64,000 nt of DNA from Corynebacterium suedekumii (GCF_030252185.1 NZ_CP126970.1:2666001-2730000), one strand, 5' to 3'. Counted from the stretch's first letter, positions 49,587 through 59,532 are shown. Notes: generated from the sequence alone by a model not told the origin. Numbers and translations are program-made.

Positions 49587-50552
49587 GTGAGTGAGCGCAG
49601 CAGTGGAAGCACCGCGACCGGCCGACGCAAAGGCTGGCGGTCCTTCCTCACGCCCGGATGGATCATCGCCGTGCTCACCATCATCGCGTTCTCCTACGCC
49701 GCCTTCTCCTTCCTGGCGCCGTGGCAGCTGAACAAGGACGATGACATCGTCGAACGCAACGAGCGTATCGACGCCGCCTTCCAGACCGACCCCGTCCCCG
49801 TCACCTCCGTCTTCGGTGCGGCCGGCGAGATCGAGCCCAACGAGGAATGGTCCCGCGTCATCCTCCAGGGCCGCTACCTGCCCGAGGACGAGGTCATCCT
49901 GCGCCTGCGCCCCGTCGAGTCCTCCCCCGCCTACCACGCGCTGACCCCCTTCCAGCTGGACTCCGGCGAGACGATCCTGGTCAACCGCGGTTTCTCCGTC
50001 CCCGTCGAGGGACAGCCCGACATCGAACCCGCCCCCACCGAACCGGTGACCATCACCGGGCACGCCCGCCTCAACGAGCCGACCCCACCCAGCGCGCCGA
50101 TGACCGAGGCCGGCTTCGAGCAGGTCTACGGCATCAACACCGAGGAAATCTCCGCCATCACCGGCACCGACCTCGCCCGCGACTACCTCCAGCTCTCCGA
50201 GGGCCAGCCCGGCGAACTCCGCGCCATCCCCGTCCCCAAACTCGACCGCGGCTCCCACCTGTCCTACGGCTTCCAGTGGATCGCCTTCGGCATCATGGCG
50301 CCCATCGGCCTGGGCTACTTCATCTGGGCCGAGATCCGCGAACGCCGCCGCGTGCGCCGCGAGGAGCAGGAGCTTCTCGACGTCCCCGTGGACACCACCG
50401 CAGGCTCCGGCACTCAGGGTGATGCGGGGGTCGACGCCGACGCCGCAGTCGATGAGGCACCTGCCGCGCCCGCCCGCCGTCGCGCCCGTTACGGCGACGA
50501 GCAGGAGGACCACTACGGCAAGTTCGCCCGTCGTTCCCGCGAACGTTTCTGA
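49587..50552 (+). CDS. SURF1 family protein
   Basis: 321 residues, two membrane segments (about 24-44, GWIIAVLTIIAFSYAAFSFL, and about 232-252) flanking an extracytoplasmic domain with the SURF1 features WQLNKDDDIVERN and ILVNRGFSVP. SURF1 helps cytochrome aa3 oxidase assembly. An acidic, Ala/Asp-rich C-terminal tail follows. TAGACT (49573-49578) lies 8 bases before GTG 49587, so probably leaderless. Confidence 0.92.
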   Translation: MSERSSGSTATGRRKGWRSFLTPGWIIAVLTIIAFSYAAFSFLAPWQLNKDDDIVERNERIDAAFQTDPVPVTSVFGAAGEIEPNEEWSRVILQGRYLPEDEVILRLRPVESSPAYHALTPFQLDSGETILVNRGFSVPVEGQPDIEPAPTEPVTITGHARLNEPTPPSAPMTEAGFEQVYGINTEEISAITGTDLARDYLQLSEGQPGELRAIPVPKLDRGSHLSYGFQWIAFGIMAPIGLGYFIWAEIRERRRVRREEQELLDVPVDTTAGSGTQGDAGVDADAAVDEAPAAPARRRARYGDEQEDHYGKFARRSRERF

Positions 50553-50651
50553 TCCGTTGCCTCCGGGGGCAGCGCTAAACTTTTCTGCGGGATAGGGTGA
50601 TGTATATCAACGCCACCCTATTGCTCTTCACGAGATTCGGCAGGACAGATC

Positions 50652-51425
50652 ATGGGCTTCTGGAACAGACTTCTCGGACTTTCCGGCGCGGAGCAGATCG
50701 TTGACTCCCGGGCGACCGGAACCGCCACACCCCGACGTCGCCTGAGCGGCGACAGCGACGCGACCGTCGACCTCGGCTGCGATCCCCGGGAGGCGGCACA
50801 GGTCCTCTACGTCGCCCTCGACCGGGCCGCCGACCTGGGCATGGTCCCCCGACGGGAGATCACCGTCGACGACATCGACTTCGACTTCTACGGCGGCGTC
50901 GACGGCTTCCGCACCGAGGCGATGACCGCCCTGCTGCGCCTCGACGACGACGAAGGCAGGCCCCTCTTCTCCCGGGTCCTCCTCTTCGATCCCGAGTGCG
51001 TCGAGTCCAACGACACGTATGCACACCTCCTGGAACAGATCTCCGAGGCCGCCGGCACCCGCGACCGCTTCACCCGCATCCACTGCGATCTCCACTTCGG
51101 CCCCGACTTCGCCGACAACCCCATCGGCGAGCTGTCCTACCTCCGCGGCGGCGAACCCGTCCACCTCGACATCGCCGTCGAAGGTGACTGGATCGACCCC
51201 GAGGTCGCCCGCCAACTCTTCGAGGACGCCACCCCCGAAGGCCACCGCTGGGTCGCCACCGGCGACTACGCGATCCACACCTGGGTCGAAGACCGGCACG
51301 CCGATGCGCTCGCGCGTATCTTTGCAGACGAAGACGCCGCCGCGGAGACCCGCCTCGTCGGCGGTCTGCGCCACCACCGTCACGCCGGCACCGATCATGA
51401 CACGAAGGATGACACGCACGCATGA
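50652..51425 (+). CDS. uncharacterised protein, paralogue A of a tandem pair
   Basis: 257 residues. It begins MGFWNRLLGL, an amphipathic helix with a Phe-Trp, and continues with a domain containing YGGVDGFRTEAMTALLRLDD, GRPLFSRVLLFDPE and EQISEAAGTRDRF. The C-terminus is His/Asp-rich. It shares this layout and many residues with the next gene. TAGGGT at 50594-50599 is a -10, and AGGA precedes ATG 50652. No known family is recognised; no enzyme motif, signal peptide or membrane segment is seen. Confidence 0.75.
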   Translation: MGFWNRLLGLSGAEQIVDSRATGTATPRRRLSGDSDATVDLGCDPREAAQVLYVALDRAADLGMVPRREITVDDIDFDFYGGVDGFRTEAMTALLRLDDDEGRPLFSRVLLFDPECVESNDTYAHLLEQISEAAGTRDRFTRIHCDLHFGPDFADNPIGELSYLRGGEPVHLDIAVEGDWIDPEVARQLFEDATPEGHRWVATGDYAIHTWVEDRHADALARIFADEDAAAETRLVGGLRHHRHAGTDHDTKDDTHA

Positions 51426-52744
51426 GCTTCTGGAAGAAACTCCTCGGAATGGACGAAACCTCTGAGGGCACCCCGGACAAGGCCGGCGACGAGCAGACCC
51501 AGTTCGCCTGGCAGGTCGAGGACGAGGACGCCCGCCACCTCCGCGACGGTGTCGAGGCCGACGAGGCACAGTTCTCCTGGCAGGTCGGCGAGGACACCGC
51601 CCCGGCGGAGTCGGAGGTGCGCGAGACACTCGACGACTCCCGCGAGGCTGTAGCTGAGCCGGTTGTCCAGCCGGCTGCGGAACCGGTTACGGAGCCTGCC
51701 CCCGTGTCGGTGCCGGAACCCGACAAGGATGTCGACGACTCCGAGTTCGACTCCGACCGCGACGCCGTCCATCTCGTCGACGGCGAACCCGTCGGAGAAG
51801 TCCCGGAAGAGTACGCCGCACCGGAGGACACCGCCGAACCGGTGGTCGACGTTGAGCCGGAGCCGGTCGCCACCCCGGAGGTCGAACCCACCGAGGTCTA
51901 CGAGTCCCCGAACACCCCGGAGACCACCGACGCCCCCGAGCCCTTCGACCCGGTCGCCGACGGCGCTCTCAACGTCGAGGACCCGAGCGCCAACGCACCG
52001 CTGACCGCCCCGTCCACCGACTCCCCCGTCGAGCCGGCCGCGGTCTACGAGGCCCCCAATACCCCGGAGACCACCGACGAGCCGATCCCCTTCGACGCCC
52101 ACGCCGGCGCCGACACCGCCGTGCTCGGTGCCGCCGCCGCTACGGCTGGTGCTGCCGCTGGTGCGCGTGTCGGGTCTGACCAGGCGCTTCTCTACGACGG
52201 CCTGAACACCCTCGCCGACTACGAGTTCCACCCACGCCGCGACGTCACCGTCGAGGATCTCGAGGCCAACCAGCCCGAGGGCATCGACGGCTTCCGACGC
52301 CGCCCCCTGACCACCCTGCTCACCCTCGTCGACGAGGTCGGCTCCCCCGTCTTCAACCGCGTCTTCATCGACGCCGAGGAGTTCAGCCGCATCGAGGTCG
52401 CCGACCTCGAGGAGTTCATCGCCGACGCCGCCACCGGTGCCGGCACCGCCGACCAGATCCGCGACGTCATCATCATGGCCGACCCGGGCAGCACCACCAC
52501 CGGCAGCCTCCGCCTGACCGTGGACAACAACGTCCGCGACCTCTCCTTCGACCTGGACCCCGACTTCGGCGACGACCTCGCCGAGTCCGACATCCTCGAA
52601 GCCGTCAGCCCCGAAGGTTTCGACGCCTACACCCTCCTCGCCGGCACCGGCATGAAGCAGATCACCGTATGGGTGCCGCGCAACAGCGACGACCGACTCA
52701 TCGAGGCCCTGCAGGACGAGAACCAGGAAGCCGACGCTGGGTAG
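51422..52744 (+). CDS. uncharacterised protein, paralogue B with repeat-containing insert
   Basis: 440 residues. The start MSFWKKLLGM matches paralogue A, and the C-terminal domain (about 255-440) matches it too (EGIDGFRRRPLTTLLTLVDE, GSPVFNRVFIDAE, IADAATGAGTADQIRD). Between them is a 240-residue acidic Pro/Glu/Thr insert with internal repeats: QFAWQVEDEDA and QFSWQVGEDTA (27-37, 50-60), and VYESPNTPETTDAPEPFD and VYEAPNTPETTDEPIPFD (159-176, 208-225), then an Ala-rich segment. ATG 51422 overlaps the paralogue A stop by 4 bases. A terminator follows at 52779. Confidence 0.75.
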   Translation: MSFWKKLLGMDETSEGTPDKAGDEQTQFAWQVEDEDARHLRDGVEADEAQFSWQVGEDTAPAESEVRETLDDSREAVAEPVVQPAAEPVTEPAPVSVPEPDKDVDDSEFDSDRDAVHLVDGEPVGEVPEEYAAPEDTAEPVVDVEPEPVATPEVEPTEVYESPNTPETTDAPEPFDPVADGALNVEDPSANAPLTAPSTDSPVEPAAVYEAPNTPETTDEPIPFDAHAGADTAVLGAAAATAGAAAGARVGSDQALLYDGLNTLADYEFHPRRDVTVEDLEANQPEGIDGFRRRPLTTLLTLVDEVGSPVFNRVFIDAEEFSRIEVADLEEFIADAATGAGTADQIRDVIIMADPGSTTTGSLRLTVDNNVRDLSFDLDPDFGDDLAESDILEAVSPEGFDAYTLLAGTGMKQITVWVPRNSDDRLIEALQDENQEADAG

Positions 52745-52762
52745 CCTCCGACAGACCGGTAC

Positions 52763-52859
52763 AACGCGAATCCAGGAACCCGGAAGGACGACTCCTTTCG
52801 GGTTTTACTGTGCCTCAGCCCCGAAAGGGCGGGTCCTGTCGTGGTCCTGAGTTCGCGTT
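52763..52859 (+). terminator. nested hairpin array, left flank, including a terminator
   Basis: Inner hairpin: CCCGGAAGGA (52779-52788) pairs with TCCTTTCGGG (52793-52802, one G-U), followed by TTTTACTG, an intrinsic terminator for the paralogue operon. Outer arms AACGCGAA (52763-52770) and TTCGCGTT (52852-52859) pair perfectly and extend through CAGGA/TCCTG. A third small GCCC/GGGC hairpin lies between. The pieces GTTTTACTGTGCC and AAACCCCGAGA recur in the array at 54084-54200. Confidence 0.65.
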
Positions 52860-53064
52860 CTACTGCCGCCGAGCCAAACCCCGAGACACGGAATTCGGCC
52901 CCTACACGGCAAATACAGGAGAAGATGGAATCCTCACCGATTTCATCTCTGCGTTTGTGATTTGCGGGCCGGTTCGCTTTGCTCTCCCTCAGCATCATGA
53001 GGGAAACAGTTCTCATTTTTGACCTCCGCTGGATCTGACGCGAACCCCAACAAAGGACAGCACC

Positions 53065-54069
53065 ATGATCGCTCGCCGATTAGTCGCAGCCAGCGCCCTA
53101 GCACTCAGCCTTACTGCATGTGCTAACACACAGGAAGCTGCACAGCCCTCCACAAGCGCCGAAACAAGCGCAGCAACTACTGACGCTCCCGCCAAGTTGC
53201 AAGTGCTCACCCTGGGCAGCAGGATCGCAATCACTCAATGTGGTGACGACCCTTGCGATATTGAAGTCACATTCACTGAAGCCGCCCTCACGGAGACTTG
53301 TCCCTTCGGGGTCAAATACCCCGATATGGAAGGGACCGATCCTGAAGGCACCCAGTATCTGACCCTTGATGGTGAGTTCAATGTCCGGGACTCGCCGCGG
53401 GCCTTCGCGCTGAATGAATCAGACTTCACAGCCGTGGACTCGGAAGATTACGCCACTACCTCGCTAACTGCTTTCGACTGCGAGGATCTTGACCCCGACA
53501 ACAAACTGACCACAGCAGTGGATCCTGGCCTCAAACGTTCGGGTCACATCATCCTTGCGATTCCTGAGAACACCGAGCTCGTGAGATTCTCGGCGGGATC
53601 TGATCCGAACACGCACGTGTTCGACGTATCCAGCATTGAGATCCAGCAAGGTGCGGGAGAGCGCCCCGCCGCCCCTTCTGAAACCGTTCCTCCGGATACT
53701 CCGCAGGCGAATGCCCCAATCTGGAATGAGCCGGGCATCGGATACAGGTGCGCCGCTACCGATGCATGGACGAATGACCCGGCGAACTGCACGGCAGCCA
53801 ACCTCGGAGGCGACCCCGCTTATGACAATCTCTGGGGTCCAGCCGCCGCAATTCCGGCAGGCGAGGAAACTCCGCAGGATCTGAGCAACGCTCCCTACGC
53901 CGACGGCGGGACCTGCGCCGCAGCTATCTGCGGATACGGAACCAACGACCAGGGACAGCACAATCCGACTTCCGGTGAGATTCAGACCCTGCATGGCTGT
54001 CAGGACGGATACATCACCGATCCCGAGCTCTGCGCAGCCGTCGCCTGGGTGGAGACCCACCAGTACTAG
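53065..54069 (+). CDS. lower-GC lipoprotein of unknown function
   Basis: 334 residues. A lipobox LSLTAC (residues 14-19) follows a short signal, then a Ser/Thr/Ala-rich tether, a domain with beta-strand-like character (SRIAITQCGDDPCDIEVTFT) and paired cysteines, and a C-terminal region with CAATDAWTNDPANC and GCQDGYITDPELCAA. Its codon use (TTA, CTA, ACA, GCA, CCT) and lower GC stand out from neighbours, suggesting transfer. AAAGGA precedes ATG 53065. No family recognised; it is bracketed by related hairpin arrays next to tRNA-Val. Confidence 0.75.
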   Translation: MIARRLVAASALALSLTACANTQEAAQPSTSAETSAATTDAPAKLQVLTLGSRIAITQCGDDPCDIEVTFTEAALTETCPFGVKYPDMEGTDPEGTQYLTLDGEFNVRDSPRAFALNESDFTAVDSEDYATTSLTAFDCEDLDPDNKLTTAVDPGLKRSGHIILAIPENTELVRFSAGSDPNTHVFDVSSIEIQQGAGERPAAPSETVPPDTPQANAPIWNEPGIGYRCAATDAWTNDPANCTAANLGGDPAYDNLWGPAAAIPAGEETPQDLSNAPYADGGTCAAAICGYGTNDQGQHNPTSGEIQTLHGCQDGYITDPELCAAVAWVETHQY

Positions 54070-54083
54070 CGAGAACTCGAACC

Positions 54084-54188
54084 CCGAGACCTGGACACCG
54101 AGACCTGGACACCGAGAGGAGCCGTCCTCTCGGTGTTTACCGGCTCTAAACCCCGAGAGCAGTGACCGTCTCGGGGTTCAGGTCTCGG
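54084..54188 (+). repeat. nested hairpin array, right flank, including a terminator
   Basis: A 14-bp tandem repeat CCGAGACCTGGACA (54084 and 54098) leads into the perfect 12-bp hairpin ACACCGAGAGGA/TCCTCTCGGTGT (54109-54136, loop GCCG) followed by TTACC, which can terminate the lipoprotein gene. A second hairpin AACCCCGAGA/TCTCGGGGTT spans 54149-54178. An outer pairing CCGAGACCTG (54098-54107) with CAGGTCTCGG (54179-54188) encloses both and is followed by TATTTACT. Confidence 0.7.
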
Positions 54189-54268
54189 TATTTACTCTGC
54201 CCCGGAAACGGGCCCGGCAACGGCAAGGACCACGCCCCCGAACCAGGAGACGTGGCCCATTTGATCTG

Positions 54269-54341
54269 TGCGCCCCGACGGGTTCGAACCGCCGACCTAC
54301 TGGGTGTAAACCAGTTGCTCTTCCAGCTGAGCTAGGGGCGC
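54269..54341 (-). tRNA. tRNA-Val (anticodon TAC)
   Basis: The minus strand gives acceptor arms GCGCCCC/GGGGCGC, D-arm TAGCTCAGCTGGAAGAGC, anticodon loop TTTACAC (anticodon TAC, reading GUA), and T-arm with GGTTCGAACCC. The 3' CCA is not encoded. Confidence 0.96.
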
Positions 54342-54428
54342 CTGCGACACCGGAACATCGGTGTCAGGCGTCGAAAACTGTAACACGGCCACGAAGGTAC
54401 CCGCCGCAACGGGTGCCGTGTAAACCCG

Positions 54429-54860
54429 CTACTTCTTGGTGTAGCCGCGGGCGACGAGGCAGCTGCCCTGCCACTGGCCGAGGCGGGTGGCGGTGGTCTG
54501 GACGAGGCCGGCGGTCTGGGCGGATTCGGAGATCTCGCCGGGGGCGATGGTGCCGTCCTGGCCGGCGCCCGGGCTCAGGAGCCAGATGCGGCCGTTGTCG
54601 GCCAGCGGGCGGAGGGAGTCGACGAGTCCGTCGACGAGGTCGCCGTCGTCTTCGCGCCACCAGAGGAGGACAACGTCGCAGAGGTCGTCGGTCTCTTCGT
54701 CGAGGAGTTCCTCGCCGATGGCCGCCTCGATCGACTCCGAGATGCTGCTGTCACAATCGTCGTCCCAGCCGACTTCCAGGACCGTCATCCCGGAGGTGAC
54801 TCCGAGGGTCTGGGCATAGTCCTGGTCGTTCTTGTTGGTCACGCCCGGAGCGTCTACCAC
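54429..54860 (-). CDS. DUF3052 family protein
   Basis: 143 residues. Conserved in actinobacteria immediately upstream of and divergent from aceE. It contains DYAQTLGVTSGMTVLEVGWD, an acidic middle (EELLDEETDDLCDVVLLWWR) and GRIWLLSPGAGQDG near the centre; LGQWQGSCLVARG closes it. GTG 54860 has AGGAGG about 9 bases upstream. Function unknown; the fold resembles a small alpha/beta protein. Confidence 0.9.
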   Translation of the reverse strand: MVDAPGVTNKNDQDYAQTLGVTSGMTVLEVGWDDDCDSSISESIEAAIGEELLDEETDDLCDVVLLWWREDDGDLVDGLVDSLRPLADNGRIWLLSPGAGQDGTIAPGEISESAQTAGLVQTTATRLGQWQGSCLVARGYTKK

Positions 54861-55368
54861 TGCGTTTGTCCTCCTAGATCCTGGGCCCGGTCGACGTTTT
54901 CGGCCGGTTCCTCGTGATGTCTCATAAGGCAGATTACAAGGAGTATGCAGGTTTCTCGCGATTTCTGCCACCCGTTGGCGGGGATTATCAGGCTTGTCGT
55001 CAGGGATACCCGCGGTTCACATCGTGAGTTCACCCGTCCGCGGACCCAGGGCTGACCGCCGTTCGCACTTCGCACACTATGCATGCCACTGAACTCGGGC
55101 CGCTCCTCCGAATCACACGGCCTCGTCATCACAGCGGCCCAATCCAACCCGCACCCTGCGCGGAACCGACCAGACTCCACAAGAACAGCCCACCGGACAA
55201 GCCCCACACCCCCACTACCTGCGGACTTCGCTAAGTTCACAGGACCCCGGGTGGGGCTTGGCTAGGGAAAACAACGTATCATTGGGCGAGACATTCGGGC
55301 GAGGCCGGAACACCGATCCGACGATTCCCCGGTGCTCCACCTCATAACCACGAACCTGGAGGGTAACC
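54861..55368. promoter_or_regulatory. 508-base gap with divergent promoters for the DUF3052 gene and aceE
   Basis: No convincing gene here. TATCAT at 55277-55282 is the best -10 for aceE. GTCCGCGGAC at 55036-55045 is a perfect palindrome and GTGAGTTCAC at 55024-55033 has GTGA/TCAC arms with only a 2-base centre, too short for a GlxR site. GGAGG before ATG 55369 is the aceE ribosome-binding site. The size of the gap suggests several regulators act on aceE. Confidence 0.4.
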
Positions 55369-58122
55369 ATGGCAGAAGACCGGAACGCGAACGGCGCGTC
55401 GAGCGACTCCAATTTCCCGTTGATCCGCGACGGCGTCGCCTCGTACCTCAATGACTCCGATCCGGAGGAGACCCGCGAGTGGATGGATTCGCTGGACGGG
55501 TTGCTCTCGGAGACTTCGCCTGAGCGCGCGCGTTATCTCATGCTGCGGCTGCTCGAGCGGGCGACCGCCAAGCGTGTGCCGCTGCCGAACCTGACGTCGA
55601 CGGACTTCGTCAACACGATCCCCACCACGATGGAGCCGGAGTTCCCGGGTGATGAGGAGATGGAGAAGCGTTACCGCCGCTGGATGCGCTGGAACGCGGC
55701 GATCATGGTGCACCGGGCGCAGCGCCCGGAGATCGGAGTGGGTGGCCACATCTCCACCTACGCCGGTGCCGCCCCGCTGTATGAGGTCGGTTTCAACCAC
55801 TTCTTCCGCGGTAAGGACCACCCGGGCGGCGGTGACCACATCTTCTTCCAGGGTCATGCCTCCCCCGGTATTTACGCCCGCGCGTTCCTGGAGGGTCGTC
55901 TGAGCGAGGATGACCTGGACGGTTTCCGCCAGGAGGTCTCGCGTGGTCCGGGCAACGGCATTCCGTCGTACCCGCACCCGCACGGGATGAAGGATTTCTG
56001 GGAGTTCCCCACCGTGTCCATGGGCCTGGGCCCGATGGATGCGATCTACCAGGCGCGCTTCAACCGTTACCTGCACAACCGCGGCATCAAGGACACCTCC
56101 GAGCAGCACGTGTGGGCGTTCCTCGGTGACGGTGAGATGGATGAGCCGGAGTCCCGTGGCCTCATCCAGCATGCGGCGCTGAACAACCTGGACAACCTGA
56201 CCTTCGTGGTCAACTGCAACCTGCAGCGTCTGGATGGCCCGGTGCGCGGTAACACGCAGATCATCCAGGAGCTGGAGTCCTTCTTCCTGGGTGCGGGCTG
56301 GAACGTCATCAAGGTGATCTGGGGCCGCGAGTGGGATGCGCTGCTGGAGAAGGACCAGGACGGCGCTCTGGTGACCGTCATGAACACCACTCCGGACGGC
56401 GATTACCAGACCTTCAAGGCCAATGACGGCGCGTACGTGCGTGAGCACTTCTTCGGCCGCGATGAGCGCACCCTCAAGCTGGTCGAGGACATGACCGACG
56501 AGGAGATCTGGGCGCTGCCGCGTGGTGGCCATGACTACCGCAAGGTCTATGCCGCCTACCAGCGTGCGATGGAGACCAAGGACAAGCCGACGGTCATCCT
56601 GGCGTTCACCATCAAGGGCTACGGCCTGGGGCACAACTTCGAGGGTCGTAACGCGACCCACCAGATGAAGAAGCTCACGGCTGATGATCTCAAGGCGTTC
56701 CGCGACAAGCAGGGTATCCCGATCTCCGATGAGGAGCTGGAGAAGGATCCCTACCTGCCGCCGTACTACCACCCCGGTGAGGATTCCGAGGAGATCAGGT
56801 ACATGCAGGCCCGCCGCAAGGAGCTGGGCGGCTACGTGCCCACGCGTCGCGAGGAGTACACCCCGCTGCCGGTGCCGGAGCTGGACAAGCTGCGCTCGGT
56901 CCGGAAGGGCTCGGGTAAGCAGGAGGTCGCCACCACCATGGCGCTGGTGCGTACCTTCAAGGAGCTCATGCGGGACAAGACCCTGGGTGAGCGCATCGTG
57001 CCGATCATCCCGGATGAGGCCCGTACCTTCGGTATGGATTCCTGGTTCCCGACGCTGAAGATCTACAACCCGCACGGCCAGAACTACGTGCCGGTCGACC
57101 ATGACCTCATGCTCTCCTACCGGGAGGCCACGGACGGTCAGATCCTGCACGAGGGCATCAACGAGGCAGGTTCGGTCGCGTCCTTCATCGCCGCCGGCAC
57201 GTCCTACGCCACCCACGGCGAGGCAATGGTTCCGCTGTACATCTTCTACTCGATGTTCGGTTTCCAGCGCACCGGCGACGGCATCTGGGCGGCCGCCGAC
57301 CAGATGACCCGTGGTTTCCTCATCGGTGCCACCGCGGGCCGCACCACCCTGACGGGTGAGGGCCTGCAGCACATGGACGGCCACTCCCAGATCCTGGCGT
57401 CGACGAACCCGGGTGTCGTCTCCTACGACCCGGCGTTCGCCTACGAGGTCGCGCACCTGCTGCGCGAGGGCATTGACCGCATGTACGGCGAGGGCCGCGG
57501 CGAGGACGTCATCTACTACTTCACCGTGTACAACGAGCCGACCCATCAGCCGGCCGAGCCGGAGGATCTGGACGTCGATGGCCTGCACAAGGGCATCTAC
57601 CTCTACTCCACGGCCGACGACATCGAGGCGAACGGACATGAGGCCTCCATCCTCGCGTCCGGTATCGGCATGCAGGCCGCACTCGAGGCACAGCAGCTGC
57701 TGGCCTCCGAGTACAACGTCCAGGCCAACGTCTTCTCCGTCACCTCCTGGGTCGAGCTGGCCCGCGACGGTGCCGCGAAGAACAAGGCGCAGCTGCGTGA
57801 TCCGGGTGCAGAGGTCGAGGTGCCGTTCGCCACGAAGCAGCTCAACCAGGTCGACGGTGAGACCTACGTCGCGGTCTCCGACTTCGCCACGGACCTGCAG
57901 GAGCAGATCCGCGCCTACGTCCCGGGCCAGTACATCGTCCTGGGCACCGACGGCTTCGGCTTCTCGGACACCCGTCCGGCCGCCCGCCGGTACTTCAACA
58001 CCGACGCCGAGTCCGTCGTCGTCGCCGTCCTCATGGGCCTGGCCCGCGAGGGCAAGATGGACATGTCGGTCGCCGCCGAGGCAGCCAAGAAGTACCACCT
58101 CGACGACCCGACCAAGGCCTAA
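55369..58122 (+). CDS. aceE: pyruvate dehydrogenase E1 component, homodimeric type
   Basis: 917 residues, the full length of the actinobacterial and gamma-proteobacterial E1. It decarboxylates pyruvate with thiamine diphosphate and acetylates the E2 lipoyl arm. The TPP motif starts at [10 protein letters not shown] and ends at [28 protein letters not shown] and [14 protein letters not shown] are family landmarks. GGAGGG precedes ATG 55369, and a terminator follows at 58137. Its partner E2 is the first gene of the window. Confidence 0.98.
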   Translation: MAEDRNANGASSDSNFPLIRDGVASYLNDSDPEETREWMDSLDGLLSETSPERARYLMLRLLERATAKRVPLPNLTSTDFVNTIPTTMEPEFPGDEEMEKRYRRWMRWNAAIMVHRAQRPEIGVGGHISTYAGAAPLYEVGFNHFFRGKDHPGGGDHIFFQGHASPGIYARAFLEGRLSEDDLDGFRQEVSRGPGNGIPSYPHPHGMKDFWEFPTVSMGLGPMDAIYQARFNRYLHNRGIKDTSEQHVWAFLGDGEMDEPESRGLIQHAALNNLDNLTFVVNCNLQRLDGPVRGNTQIIQELESFFLGAGWNVIKVIWGREWDALLEKDQDGALVTVMNTTPDGDYQTFKANDGAYVREHFFGRDERTLKLVEDMTDEEIWALPRGGHDYRKVYAAYQRAMETKDKPTVILAFTIKGYGLGHNFEGRNATHQMKKLTADDLKAFRDKQGIPISDEELEKDPYLPPYYHPGEDSEEIRYMQARRKELGGYVPTRREEYTPLPVPELDKLRSVRKGSGKQEVATTMALVRTFKELMRDKTLGERIVPIIPDEARTFGMDSWFPTLKIYNPHGQNYVPVDHDLMLSYREATDGQILHEGINEAGSVASFIAAGTSYATHGEAMVPLYIFYSMFGFQRTGDGIWAAADQMTRGFLIGATAGRTTLTGEGLQHMDGHSQILASTNPGVVSYDPAFAYEVAHLLREGIDRMYGEGRGEDVIYYFTVYNEPTHQPAEPEDLDVDGLHKGIYLYSTADDIEANGHEASILASGIGMQAALEAQQLLASEYNVQANVFSVTSWVELARDGAAKNKAQLRDPGAEVEVPFATKQLNQVDGETYVAVSDFATDLQEQIRAYVPGQYIVLGTDGFGFSDTRPAARRYFNTDAESVVVAVLMGLAREGKMDMSVAAEAAKKYHLDDPTKA

Positions 58123-58136
58123 ACTCCCTGGTCACC

Positions 58137-58170
58137 CGAGCCCCGTACCTGCTGGTGCGGGGCTCGTCCC
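58137..58170 (+). terminator. aceE terminator
   Basis: CGAGCCCCG (58137-58145) pairs with CGGGGCTCG (58158-58166), followed by a weak TCC tract. Confidence 0.65.
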
Positions 58171-58194
58171 ATCTCGGGCGGGTACCCTGGGCCC

Positions 58195-58674
58195 ATGCAG
58201 TTCACCTACGTCACCTACATCTTCGGCACGACACCGCAGCGGGTCTACCGGGCGCTGACGGAACGCGCGGACTATGACGCCTACCTGGGCACCACCGGCC
58301 CGCAGTCGACGTGGGCCGTCGGCGAGAAGGTGTTCTGGAAGTCCCTGCCCGAGGGCGATTTCGAGGACCTCGGCCAGGAGGTGCTCGAGGCCGATCCGGG
58401 CGTCGCGCTGGCGTACACGTGGTACGGCGTCCAGCCGGCGCATCGCCGGTTCTTTGCTTCGGATGCTGCGTTCGCGGCGTCGCAAAGCGAGCGCAGCGTC
58501 GTGCGGTTCTCGCTTATCGACGACCCCGAGCTCGCCGCCGTCCGCCTCCACCTCACCCATGAGGGTTTCGACTCCGCCGATTCCGTCATGCTCGACCGCG
58601 TGTCCGAGGGGTGGCCTAAGATCGTGTCCGCGCTGAAAACCTGGCTGGAAAGCCCGAAAGCCCCGCAGGAGTAG
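58195..58674 (+). CDS. SRPBCC/AHSA1-like protein
   Basis: 159 residues of the activator-of-Hsp90/polyketide cyclase-like fold (TPQRVYRALTERADYDAYLG; C-terminal helix SEGWPKIVSALKTWLE). The family binds hydrophobic ligands; function here unknown. TACCCT (58181-58186) lies 8 bases before ATG 58195, so probably leaderless. The DUF1707 gene starts 3 bases after its stop. Confidence 0.88.
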   Translation: MQFTYVTYIFGTTPQRVYRALTERADYDAYLGTTGPQSTWAVGEKVFWKSLPEGDFEDLGQEVLEADPGVALAYTWYGVQPAHRRFFASDAAFAASQSERSVVRFSLIDDPELAAVRLHLTHEGFDSADSVMLDRVSEGWPKIVSALKTWLESPKAPQE

Positions 58675-58677
58675 ACC

Positions 58678-59364
58678 ATGAGCACGTTCCCCACCCGGAA
58701 GCCGTCCGATCAGGACCGCGAGCAGCTCCAGGCGGACCTCACCCGCCTCGTCGGCGCCGGCCGCCTCCAGTTCGACGAGTTCGACCAGCTCATGGACGTC
58801 GTGTGGTCCACGCAGGACAAGTCGGTGCTCGAGCGCATCCGCTCCCAGTACCTCACGTACCAAGGCCCCCAGACCCCGAACTACTCCTCCCCGCAGCCGC
58901 CCCAGCCGCCCGCCCAGTACCCGCCGGCCGGCTTCCAGCAGCCCGTCCCCATGGCCCAGCCCGGCGCCCAGCACCACGCCGTCCCCATTGCAGGCCAGCC
59001 CGTCTCCTCCACCATGGGAACCGTCCGTCGCACCGGCAACTGGCTCGTCCCCGCCCACTCCACCTTCAAGATCTCCGGCTCCGCGCTCCACCTGGACCTC
59101 CGGCAGGCCAACGCCGCCTCACCCGAGTGCGTCTTCGACATCACCGCCAACATGTCCACCGTGGAGATCATCGTCCCGCCCGGCGTCTACGTGGAGAACC
59201 GGATGAAGGACTTCATGTCCTCCGTCGACGTCCAGACCACCCAGCCCGCCCCCGGTGCCCCACGCGTCATCCTCACCGGCTCGTCCCGCGGCTCCAGCGT
59301 GCGCGTGATCACCCGGCAGGCGCCGGACACCCGGAGCCTGTGGGACCGGTTCTTCGGGGTTTAG
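58678..59364 (+). CDS. DUF1707 domain protein with LiaF-like C-terminus
   Basis: 228 residues. The N-terminal DUF1707/SHOCT-like helices (RKPSDQDREQLQADLTRLV... GRLQFDEFDQLMDVV) are followed by a Pro/Gln-rich linker (about 60-105) and a beta-helical C-terminal domain (VFDITANMSTVEIIVPPGVY). The layout is typical of actinobacterial envelope-stress proteins. It is the last core gene before the AT-rich cassette. Confidence 0.88.
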   Translation: MSTFPTRKPSDQDREQLQADLTRLVGAGRLQFDEFDQLMDVVWSTQDKSVLERIRSQYLTYQGPQTPNYSSPQPPQPPAQYPPAGFQQPVPMAQPGAQHHAVPIAGQPVSSTMGTVRRTGNWLVPAHSTFKISGSALHLDLRQANAASPECVFDITANMSTVEIIVPPGVYVENRMKDFMSSVDVQTTQPAPGAPRVILTGSSRGSSVRVITRQAPDTRSLWDRFFGV

Positions 59365-59532
59365 TTTGCACCTGACTCAGACTGAGAATTTCTCGACCAA
59401 CGCGAAGATTGAATAAGTGGGACTCCTCCTAGGCTAACGACAGCCCGCAGACCAAGTACCACGCCTCCCCAAACTATTTCTTCGCCCTCACACCTTTAGA
59501 CTCTTACCAAGACCCCTATGATACACTGCTCA

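Noticed and set aside
55024..55033. GlxR/CRP site upstream of aceE
   Set aside because: The GTGA/TCAC arms are separated by 2 bases instead of 6.
55083..55265. Short plus-strand open frame in the DUF3052-aceE gap
   Set aside because: No ribosome-binding site, mixed codon positions and no similarity to anything recognised; it lies in the aceE regulatory region.
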